A DNA stretch of 5,625 nt, taken from NCBI GenBank assembly GCA_021648425.1, contig JAKISV010000174.1, positions 1-5,625 on the forward strand, given 5' to 3'. The stretch comes from Rhizobiaceae bacterium (GTDB lineage Bacteria > Pseudomonadota > Alphaproteobacteria > Rhizobiales > Rhizobiaceae). Position 1 is the first letter of the stretch; every line of letters starts with the position of its first letter. The notes beneath the pieces were generated by a model. It saw only the letters and a list, made by a program, of their open reading frames with translations. It did not search any database and was not told where the DNA came from. Position numbers and translations under genes: made by a program. Shown one piece after another: positions 1 through 5,625 of the stretch.

Positions 1-2061
1 ACCCTGTCAGTAACCGCCGTCAATGACGCGCCGGTTGCTGTCGATGACACCGGTACTACCTTGGAAGACAGCACCCTCAATGTCACCGCTGCCGCTGGTC
101 TGATTGAAACCAATGACAGCGATGTGGATGGCGATCCCTTGTCGATAACCGGCTTTGTTATTGCCGGTGATGCCACCAGTTATAATCCTGGTGATACCGC
201 GACCATAACCGGAGTGGGTGACCTCACTATCAATGCAGATGGTTCCTATGATTTTGTACCAGTGCTGAACTATAACGGCACAGTTCCTGTCGCCACCTAT
301 ACGCTCAGCGATGGCGCACTCACCGATACAGCCACCCTGACCCTGGCAGTAGCCGCCGTCAATGACGCCCCGGTTGCTGTCGTGGATGTCAATTCAACAG
401 ATGAAGATACGGCAATATCAGTCAGCGCAGCGCTGGGGCTTATCATTCCTAACGATAGTGATATCGACGGCGATCCGCTGGTGGTTTCTGCCATCAATGG
501 TATGGAACCGGTAAGCACCCAGATAACCCTTCCCTCGGGCGCGCTTCTTTCCGTTAATGCTGACGGTTCTTATGACTACGACCCGAATGGCCAATTTGAA
601 TTTTTGGCTGTTGGAGCAACCGCAACAGACAGTTTTGACTATACTGTGTCAGACGGCAATGGTGGATCAGATACGGCAACGGTTATAATCACGATAACCG
701 GCGTCAATGATGCGCCGGTGATAGTTGACCCCGATAATCCGGCAACGCCACCCTCTGATCCCAACAACATTATACCCGGTCTTGTCTTTCAAGATGGCGA
801 ATCCATCTCGCCAATCACCATCAGCCAATATGTGAATGATCCAGATGGTGATCCGCTAACCTTTAGTGCTGTGGGACTGCCGGCCGGACTGAGTATCAAT
901 GCTGCCACTGGTGAAATCACTGGCACATTGGCATCGTCTGCTTCTCAGGGTGGTCCAGCATCGAATGGGACTTATCAGGTAATTCTGACAGCAACGGATC
1001 AGTTCAATGCTACCGTAACAACGACGCTTGACTTCACAATTTCCAATGTCGCACCGGTTTTAGCAGGTTCATTGCCTGATGTTAGCGGTGTCGCCGGTGA
1101 ATTTGCTTCTTATTCCAGTAGTACGGTTTTCTCCAGCCCCGATGGTGATAAATTAAGTTATTCAGCCACAGGGCTTCCGCCCGGATTATCCATTAATCCG
1201 GCAACCGGAGAAATCTCCGGCACCATCGCACCCTCAGCAGTGTCCAGCGCTCCAGGTGGTAATGGCATCTATTCCGTAACGGTGAGAGTCGATGACGGCG
1301 AAGGTGGTATAATTGCAACAACATTCACCTACGCTATTACACAGGATTTGAACTATATTGCCCCACAGCCTCCTGCTAATTCCATTGGTGGTTTTCCTTC
1401 AAAAAATATCCTAGTTCCTGATTTAGTAGCATCAGATTCATTTTTAAATACTTCGCCAAGTAGCAACAATGTCGGCCTGTACGATTTTAATCGTCCAGTC
1501 ACTGATGCTGTTGATCGCATTGATCCTCTGGGGGCATTTACACGCCTTGGGGATAGCAGGCTCCCAATAAGCGATCTCCTCAACTGGATCAATGAAACGC
1601 AGGATATCCTTTCCCGCACATCATCAGACAGCCAGTATTCCTACATGGGCGGCGATGCCGTTGGCTCTACCGGTGTGGGACAAATCATGGCTCGCTCCCT
1701 TGTAATCAACCAGATGTTGATGATTGAACTCTTTGGCGAAGGTTATGACCCTGATAGCTGGTCTATTGAAGTAAATGGTAGAAGCGCAACACCGATCTGG
1801 GTGCAAAATATTGATGGCAGGACAATAGTCGTTTTACGCCCCGCAGACATAGAAGAAGTAATATTCACTTTGAATGAACCTGCCAGTGAGGAAACGGGCA
1901 TTTCAGAAAAGATTGAATTGCAGGTTGATTTGATTACCGGCCAGTTGGAGATCAGAACACTTCCTCAGCGCGTGACACTGGCACCGATATTTTCAGAACA
2001 GGTTGAGGCAATGCACGATGCCGGATTGAAGCAGGTGCAAGACCTCATGAAAGCAGGATGA
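1..2061 (+). CDS. Large cadherin/Ig-like repeat surface protein, C-terminal part (5' end outside window)
   Basis: The frame is open from base 1, so this is the last 686 residues of a longer protein; an internal TTG at 61 is not a credible start. Counting from base 1, residues 7-119 and 120-234 are two cadherin/VCBS-like repeats, each beginning VNDAPVA and carrying an acidic, probably calcium-binding motif (NDSDVDGDPL at 38-47, NDSDIDGDPL at 151-160) and a NADGSYD turn. Two putative-Ig (He_PIG-like) repeats follow, with GLPAGLSINAATGEITGTL at 292-310 and a close copy at 391-409. From about residue 451 the sequence is non-repetitive, ending with an acidic/hydrophobic region and a short helix-like tail (SEQVEAMHDAGLKQVQDL). 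Such architectures are typical of giant adhesins or biofilm matrix proteins exported to the cell surface. No RTX GGxGxD repeats and no sortase or autotransporter signal are seen, so the last domain may hold the export or anchoring signal. The export genes downstream fit it as their cargo; that link is inferred. Confidence 0.9.
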   Translation, partial: TLSVTAVNDAPVAVDDTGTTLEDSTLNVTAAAGLIETNDSDVDGDPLSITGFVIAGDATSYNPGDTATITGVGDLTINADGSYDFVPVLNYNGTVPVATYTLSDGALTDTATLTLAVAAVNDAPVAVVDVNSTDEDTAISVSAALGLIIPNDSDIDGDPLVVSAINGMEPVSTQITLPSGALLSVNADGSYDYDPNGQFEFLAVGATATDSFDYTVSDGNGGSDTATVIITITGVNDAPVIVDPDNPATPPSDPNNIIPGLVFQDGESISPITISQYVNDPDGDPLTFSAVGLPAGLSINAATGEITGTLASSASQGGPASNGTYQVILTATDQFNATVTTTLDFTISNVAPVLAGSLPDVSGVAGEFASYSSSTVFSSPDGDKLSYSATGLPPGLSINPATGEISGTIAPSAVSSAPGGNGIYSVTVRVDDGEGGIIATTFTYAITQDLNYIAPQPPANSIGGFPSKNILVPDLVASDSFLNTSPSSNNVGLYDFNRPVTDAVDRIDPLGAFTRLGDSRLPISDLLNWINETQDILSRTSSDSQYSYMGGDAVGSTGVGQIMARSLVINQMLMIELFGEGYDPDSWSIEVNGRSATPIWVQNIDGRTIVVLRPADIEEVIFTLNEPASEETGISEKIELQVDLITGQLEIRTLPQRVTLAPIFSEQVEAMHDAGLKQVQDLMKAG
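19..702 (+). repeat. Two tandem cadherin/VCBS-like coding repeats
   Basis: Two coding units of 339 and 345 bases start at 19 and 358, and the opening of a third (VNDAPV) is at 703. The unit starts are nearly identical in DNA: the roughly 25 bases from gccgtcaatgacgc onward differ at one position between the first two copies, while the rest of each unit has diverged. The in-frame unit lengths and the conserved borders suggest that the repeat number has grown by tandem duplication, with more copies probably upstream of the window. Confidence 0.85.
808..1347 (+). repeat. Two putative-Ig (He_PIG-like) coding repeats
   Basis: Two divergent copies of a domain of about 99 residues are seen. Each contains PDGD, then a GLPxGLSINxATGEIxGT core (bases 874-930 and 1171-1227), then a stretch of Ser/Ala/Gly residues, and an aromatic-rich closing strand (NGTYQVILTATD, NGIYSVTVRVDD). 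This is the hallmark of the putative Ig family found in bacterial surface proteins. The edges are approximate. Confidence 0.8.
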
Positions 2062-2162
2062 ATATGAAAAACTGGAACAGCCGGTAACAAAAATAATACG
2101 CTTAAAGCTACAACCATAGATAGAAAATATTGAACTACTAGTTGGACATAAGGAACAATTCG
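2062..2162. other. Intergenic gap between repeat protein and TolC-like gene
   Basis: This 101-base AT-rich gap holds no convincing terminator hairpin and no promoter with good -35/-10 boxes. It ends in a ribosome binding site. The absence of a visible terminator allows read-through from the repeat-protein gene into the export genes, but a weak promoter of its own cannot be excluded. Confidence 0.5.
2149..2154 (+). promoter_or_regulatory. Ribosome binding site of the TolC-like gene
   Basis: TAAGGA lies 8 bases before the ATG at 2163. This decides the start: the upstream in-frame TTG at 2142 has no such site and would put seven polar or charged residues in front of a clean lipoprotein signal peptide. 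Confidence 0.75.
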
Positions 2163-3644
2163 ATGTTAACAAAAATTATAGCCATTACGGCGGCGGGAAT
2201 AGTGCTCTCGGGGTGCGCAATAACGCCTCAGCCGTTAAGTGAGGTTGAACTTGCCGCTTACGCAGAAGATAAAGTGCATCGGGTTTCTTTAGATCAGGAG
2301 CCAGTTGTTCGCTCCATCTCGCTTTATGAAGCGATGGCGAGGGCATTAAAATATAATCTTGATTATAAAATTGAGATGTATGCCAAAGATCTGGCAAATA
2401 GCAAGCTGAACTCAGCCCGCTTTGATATGCTGCCTGATCTTGTGGCTAATTCAGCTTATGCGGGGCGAAGCAACGATCCTTTTTCGATCAGCAGAACCAC
2501 TATAGGCACGCTTTCCACTGATCCATCCACATCGCGCGACACATCTACCAGTACCAAGGATATTACATTTTCGTGGAATATCCTTGATTTTGGTTTATCT
2601 TATGTGCGCGCTAAACAGGCTGCAGATCAAACGCTGATTGCTGAAGAGCAAAAACGCAAAGTTATCAACCGCGTCATGGAAGATGTTCGCACTGCCTATT
2701 GGCGCGCTGTGTCGGCAGATCGTTTATTAAGCGGCTTGCGAAAACTAGAGGGCCGTACCCAGGCAGCGTTGCGAAATTCAAGGGCGTTGAAAAACAACGG
2801 CAGCACTTCACCGGTGGCAGCGTTGACCTATGAACGTGAACTGATCGACATCAAACGCCAGACCCAGCGCCTGCAACGCGAAATGCATACTTCAAAAATT
2901 CAGTTGGCTGCATTGATGAACTTGCGCCCGGGAGACAAATTCAGCCTAACTCTGCCAAAACGCAGATTGGCGTCGCTGAAACTAACTATTCCCTATAGTG
3001 AAATTTTTACTCTGGCTCTGCAAAACCGACCGGAACTGCGAGAAATCGCCTATCGTGGCCGCATCGAAGAACGCGAGGCCAAGGCTGCATTACTGGAATT
3101 GTTGCCGGGCATTCAGTTATATGCAGGCGCCAACTATGATTCAAATTCTTACCTTGTAAACAATGACTGGATATCGTGGGGTGCAAAAGCCTCGTGGAAT
3201 GCCATGCGCCTGTTTCAATATCCCGCAAGAAAAAAAGTAATTGATGCCGGTTTGAACCTCAATGATCAGCGTGCTCTGGCAATGACCATGGCGATAATGA
3301 CCCAGGTACAGGTTGCGCGCATACGTTATGATTACCTGCGAAAATCAGCGACAACCGCTGCGGAATATTTCTATATTCAAAGCCAGATCAGAGATAAAGT
3401 TCGCACCTCAGCGCGAAATGATGCGGCCTCAGAACAAACTCTGATCAGGGAAGAGTTAAATACTCTGGTGGCATCCGCCCAGTACGACATTGCCTATTCT
3501 GATCTGCAAAATGCATTTGCATCAATCTATTCCTCAATCGGTGTCGATCCGTTTGGTGACTATCTTGATGTATCCGCCGGCGTCAATGAACTTGCCGATG
3601 CTCTGCGCAATACCTGGCGCGAGCGTGGTGATGTCTCCGGCTGA
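2163..3644 (+). CDS. TolC/NodT-family outer-membrane factor lipoprotein
   Basis: This 493-residue protein is the outer-membrane channel of a tripartite export or efflux system, forming a trimeric barrel with a periplasmic helical tunnel. Residues 1-18 are a lipoprotein signal peptide (MLTK, a hydrophobic stretch, lipobox LSGC), with Cys18 as the lipidated residue. Ala at +2 fits sorting to the outer membrane. The duplicated TolC fold is visible: SLYEAMARALKYNLD from residue 53 is matched by PYSEIFTLALQNRPELREI from about 277, and the strand end SWNILDFGLSYVRAKQA (about 137-153) by SWNAMRLFQYPARKKV in the second half. Long Ala/Gln/Arg-rich helices lie between. Length is normal for the family. 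Two adaptor genes follow at once, so it probably works with them, with the repeat protein upstream as likely substrate (inference). Its last 14 bases overlap a possible earlier adaptor start at 3631. A drug or metal efflux channel of the NodT/CusC kind is the alternative, less likely given the neighbours. Confidence 0.9.
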   Translation: MLTKIIAITAAGIVLSGCAITPQPLSEVELAAYAEDKVHRVSLDQEPVVRSISLYEAMARALKYNLDYKIEMYAKDLANSKLNSARFDMLPDLVANSAYAGRSNDPFSISRTTIGTLSTDPSTSRDTSTSTKDITFSWNILDFGLSYVRAKQAADQTLIAEEQKRKVINRVMEDVRTAYWRAVSADRLLSGLRKLEGRTQAALRNSRALKNNGSTSPVAALTYERELIDIKRQTQRLQREMHTSKIQLAALMNLRPGDKFSLTLPKRRLASLKLTIPYSEIFTLALQNRPELREIAYRGRIEEREAKAALLELLPGIQLYAGANYDSNSYLVNNDWISWGAKASWNAMRLFQYPARKKVIDAGLNLNDQRALAMTMAIMTQVQVARIRYDYLRKSATTAAEYFYIQSQIRDKVRTSARNDAASEQTLIREELNTLVASAQYDIAYSDLQNAFASIYSSIGVDPFGDYLDVSAGVNELADALRNTWRERGDVSG

Positions 3645-3660
3645 TTTTCGACTAAAACCA

Positions 3661-3666
3661 AAGGTG
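3661..3666 (+). promoter_or_regulatory. Ribosome binding site of the periplasmic adaptor
   Basis: AAGGTG lies 6 bases before the ATG at 3673 (9 before the adjacent ATG at 3676). It favours these starts over the ATG at 3631, which overlaps the end of the TolC-like gene and has only a weak GAGCG-type sequence before it. Confidence 0.55.
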
Positions 3667-3672
3667 CAGCAA

Positions 3673-4485
3673 ATGATGTTTCGTTCAGAAAATACCCATC
3701 CCGGTGTATCTACCGTTCATCCGGCACGGCCAATACTGGCTGGAATATTACTGTTCATTATCAACCTGACTGCCCAGCATTCTTTTGCACAGCAAACCAG
3801 TCAGCCAGATTTGATGGAAACAGAAAATCAGGCACGAATTCTCATTCGTTCCTCTGAAAGAGTGGAAGTGCGAACAGAAATTTATGCATCAGTTCTGGAA
3901 ATTCCTTTTGGTGCAGGCCAACAGTTTAAAGCCGGTGACATTCTTATTCGCTTTGATTGCGCGCGTTATGATGCAGAAAAAAATGCGGCTGCAGCATCGG
4001 CAAATGCCGCATCTATTGAACATCAGACCAAGCGAAAATTATTCAAGTATAAGGCCGCAGGCAAAGATGAAGTACGCCTGGCTGCGGCCCTTGCGGCTAA
4101 GTCGAATGCCGAATTGAAAGTTCAGCAGATTCGCTTCCAACAGTGCGAATATCGTGCACCGTTTGATGGAAGGATAGTGGATCAGATTGTCAAAGTTCAT
4201 GAATTTCCATCAACCAGCGAGCCATTATTGACCATCCTCAACGATAGCCAGCTGGAGTTACAGCTTGTAGTGCCTTCTCGCTGGTTGCGATGGGTAAAAA
4301 AGGGAATGAAATTTCGCTTCAAAATTGATGAAACCGGGGAAACTCACAAGGGAACCATAGTTCGGCTGGGTGCCGAAGTTGACCCTGTCAGCCAGACAAT
4401 CAGACTTCTTGGTAAATTTGAAAGCCCGGCAACGCGTGTCCTTGCCGGCATGAGCGGCACCGCATATTTTGCGGCAGGAAGTTAA
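3673..4485 (+). CDS. Short periplasmic adaptor (HlyD/RND membrane-fusion protein family)
   Basis: With the start at 3673 the protein has 270 residues, short for an adaptor (often 350 or more). Residues 1-39 look like a signal peptide with a hydrophobic core (ILAGILLFIINLTA) and a likely cut after HSFA, giving a soluble periplasmic protein. The first lipoyl half (about 62-94, with GQQFKAGDILIRFD) is followed by a short Ala/Lys-rich hairpin of about 55 residues, then the second half (about 158-190, CEYRAPFDGRIVDQIV), then a barrel region (LELQLVVPSRWLRWVKKG, RLGAEVDPVSQTIRLLGKF, AGMSGTAYF). The PVSQT and GMSGT motifs are typical of RND-type adaptors. Cys96 and Cys158 sit at matching places at either end of the hairpin and may form a disulfide. 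Its role would be to join the TolC-like channel to an inner-membrane partner. It lies 28 bases after the channel gene and 6 before the next gene, so an operon is likely. An ATG start at 3631 would add 14 residues. Confidence 0.87.
   Translation: MMFRSENTHPGVSTVHPARPILAGILLFIINLTAQHSFAQQTSQPDLMETENQARILIRSSERVEVRTEIYASVLEIPFGAGQQFKAGDILIRFDCARYDAEKNAAAASANAASIEHQTKRKLFKYKAAGKDEVRLAAALAAKSNAELKVQQIRFQQCEYRAPFDGRIVDQIVKVHEFPSTSEPLLTILNDSQLELQLVVPSRWLRWVKKGMKFRFKIDETGETHKGTIVRLGAEVDPVSQTIRLLGKFESPATRVLAGMSGTAYFAAGS
4476..4481 (+). promoter_or_regulatory. Ribosome binding site of the GAF/HlyD-like gene
   Basis: AGGAAG lies within the last codons of the adaptor gene, 10 bases before the ATG at 4492. 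A second ATG at 4498 is 16 bases away and fits less well. The overlap of the site with the upstream gene suggests coupled translation. Confidence 0.55.
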
Positions 4486-4491
4486 TATACA

Positions 4492-5625
4492 ATGGGCATG
4501 CATGCAAACCCTCTGCACTCCCGCGTGCTACCAAATGATGAAAACAATGCGCAAGGCAAAACCGACAAATCCAGCAGTAATGCGAAGATAGAAAACCTTT
4601 TGATGCTGGAAGCGGAGGTAAGGCGATGTAAAACCCTCCGGCAACTACAATTCCTCATTGCCAACGAAACCGGAAAACTGATTGCCTCGCGCCAGATATT
4701 GGTAATGCATGGTTTCAAAACCCCGGCAATCGTAACCGTTTCCAGCCTGGCATCTCTCGATAAAACCTCCCCCACACTGGTTTGGCTGGAAAAGTCCCTT
4801 ACTGACACTGCCGCGAAATTACCCGTCTCTGAAACGGCCCCGGCAGATAATTCGCCCGCCGCACTCACCATCCTGGACGCCAAAACATCACCGGGTGGAA
4901 ACTGGCCCTTTTGCCAGGCGTTATATGTCGACTTACCCCTTGAGAAAAAATCGGGGCTGGCAAAATTTGTATTGTTGAGTGAGAGGAAATTTAGCGCCGG
5001 TGATATCGCAATGGCAAACCGGCTGGCTGAAACCTACGCCCATGCCTGGGACGCTTTGGTCAAATCAAAAATTTCACTTTCCTATTTGTTTACAAAAAAA
5101 GTTACACTGGCAATCGCTGTGTTTACAGTTTTGATGATGTTTTTTCCGGTTACCATGACCGTTCTGGCACCGGTAGAAATTATAGCCCGCAATCCGGTAA
5201 TTGTTGCAGCGCCGCTAAATGGCGTCATTGAAAAAATTGAAATTGACCCCAATACAAGAGTTAAAAAAGGCGATTTGCTTTTTGCTGGTTCAGGAGAAAC
5301 AGCAGAAGATATTGGTAAATGCTTTTCATATTTGGGTGACGAATACGCTGTTGCAGGTGGAGATATTGTTATTTTGCGACCAAAAGATGTTTTTAACTCT
5401 TGTTTTTTAGGCTATATTTTAAATACATCAGGCTCTGTAAATCAAAAATATTACATGGGGCAAGGCAGTTCCGTTTATCATATTTATTCAAGTAGCTTAA
5501 GAAATCTCAAAATCCCCCTTCCCCCAACCCGTGCCGAGCAAACCGCCATTGCTACCGCCCTTTCCGATATGGACGCACTCATTGAAGGCTTGGAAAAACT
5601 GCTTGTTAAAAAACGAAACATCAAG
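4492..5625 (+). CDS. Membrane-anchored GAF/HlyD-like adaptor fused in frame to an HsdS C-terminal fragment (3' end outside window)
   Basis: The frame runs 378 codons without a stop to the window edge. Residues 1-30 are polar. About 35-190 form a cytoplasmic region resembling a divergent GAF domain (LRQLQFLIANETGKLIASRQ near its start, LAETYAHAWDAL at its end). One membrane segment spans about 204-226 (VTLAIAVFTVLMMFFPVTMTV). The start of a HlyD lipoyl domain follows (VEIIARNPVIVAAPLNGVIE, then IDPNTRVKKGDLLF to residue 264). In the family, an LDDT-like motif, a coiled-coil hairpin, the second lipoyl half and a barrel should come next, to about 440 residues (recalled, not computed). Instead residues 265-378 are the C-terminal part of a type I restriction specificity subunit. 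The first part would be an inner-membrane adaptor paired with the two genes before it. As written the protein lacks most of its periplasmic part and is probably non-functional. The join may be a real rearrangement or an assembly error. Confidence 0.8.
   Translation, partial: MGMHANPLHSRVLPNDENNAQGKTDKSSSNAKIENLLMLEAEVRRCKTLRQLQFLIANETGKLIASRQILVMHGFKTPAIVTVSSLASLDKTSPTLVWLEKSLTDTAAKLPVSETAPADNSPAALTILDAKTSPGGNWPFCQALYVDLPLEKKSGLAKFVLLSERKFSAGDIAMANRLAETYAHAWDALVKSKISLSYLFTKKVTLAIAVFTVLMMFFPVTMTVLAPVEIIARNPVIVAAPLNGVIEKIEIDPNTRVKKGDLLFAGSGETAEDIGKCFSYLGDEYAVAGGDIVILRPKDVFNSCFLGYILNTSGSVNQKYYMGQGSSVYHIYSSSLRNLKIPLPPTRAEQTAIATALSDMDALIEGLEKLLVKKRNIK
5284..5625 (+). pseudogene. hsdS: hsdS fragment: second target-recognition domain end and distal conserved helix
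   Basis: Residues 265-378 of the fused frame match the C-terminal part of HsdS, the DNA-specificity subunit of type I restriction-modification enzymes. Seen in order: SGETAEDIGK, AVAGGDIVILRP, FLGYILNTSG, MGQGSSVYHIYSSSLRNLKI, then the family's conserved closing segment (PLPPTRAEQTAIATALSDMD, followed by LIEGLEKLLVKKRNIK). The first recognition domain, the central conserved helix and the front of the second domain are absent. HsdS normally has two recognition domains joined by long helices that set their spacing on DNA, so this piece could not confer specificity alone. No hsdM or hsdR is in the window. GC is about 35% over 5281-5520 by hand count and about 50% over 5521-5625. The typical family ending (about 15-25 further residues after RNIK) would lie just beyond the window. 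Confidence 0.85.

Noticed and set aside
2058..2087. Nine-codon frame (MNMKNWNSR) starting in an ATGA overlap with the repeat-protein stop and preceded by AGCAGG.
   Set aside because: It is too short to support as a gene and resembles no known leader peptide; the overlap is likely chance.
2102..2130. Possible weak promoter (TTAAAG and a GAAAAT/AAATAT box) upstream of the TolC-like gene.
   Set aside because: Matches to the sigma-70 consensus are poor and the spacing is off for the better -10 box; AT-rich sequence gives such matches by chance.
2134..2144. Small palindrome around ACTAGT (aactactagtt).
   Set aside because: It is only a few base pairs per arm, with no T-run after it, so neither a terminator nor a convincing operator.
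4482..4883. 133-codon frame on the minus strand opposite the GAF-like region.
   Set aside because: It is Ser/Arg/Cys-rich with no family motifs and lies opposite a better supported coding frame with a ribosome binding site and operon context.
5219..5410. 63-codon frame in another phase across the fusion point.
   Set aside because: Its translation has no recognisable features, while the overlapping frame from 4492 encodes clear HlyD and HsdS motifs.
5263..5625. HsdS-like tail read as a normal HlyD coiled coil.
   Set aside because: It has the HsdS signatures (SGET, AGGDI, GQGSSV, LPPxxAEQTAIA, LSDMDALI) and none of the expected HlyD elements such as LDDT, the long hairpin or the second lipoyl half.

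Overview
The window reads as a Gram-negative chromosome fragment, most likely from a gammaproteobacterium of about 45-50% GC. The evidence is an outer-membrane TolC-type lipoprotein, two periplasmic-adaptor-type proteins, and a surface protein built of cadherin-like repeats. Genus cannot be told from the sequence alone. All genes lie on the + strand and look like one export locus.

Layout: bases 1-2061 are the 3' end of a large repetitive surface or secreted protein whose start lies upstream. It has two cadherin/VCBS-like repeats of about 113-115 residues, then two 'putative Ig' (He_PIG-like) repeats about 99 residues apart, then a non-repetitive C-terminal domain of about 236 residues without RTX nonapeptides. 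After a 101-base gap comes a TolC/NodT-type outer-membrane factor lipoprotein (2163-3644). A short secreted periplasmic adaptor (3673-4485) follows 28 bases later. Six bases further on is an adaptor with a cytoplasmic GAF-like N-terminal region, one membrane segment and the start of a HlyD-type lipoyl domain (4492 onward).

The most striking feature is in this last gene. At about 5263-5286 the reading frame passes, with no stop, from a HlyD lipoyl half-motif straight into the C-terminal part of a type I restriction-modification specificity subunit (HsdS). The frame stays open to the window edge. The change falls on a short stretch (KKGDLLF) that fits both families, and GC falls from about 50% to about 35% around it. 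It is either a real rearrangement at a microhomology or an assembly chimera; the sequence alone cannot decide.

Together, the intact genes suggest a dedicated route for exporting the giant repeat protein: outer-membrane channel, soluble adaptor, and membrane-anchored adaptor with a cytoplasmic sensor-like domain. No ABC ATPase or other energising component lies in the window. If the fusion is real, the anchored adaptor lacks most of its periplasmic part and the export route is probably broken in this strain.
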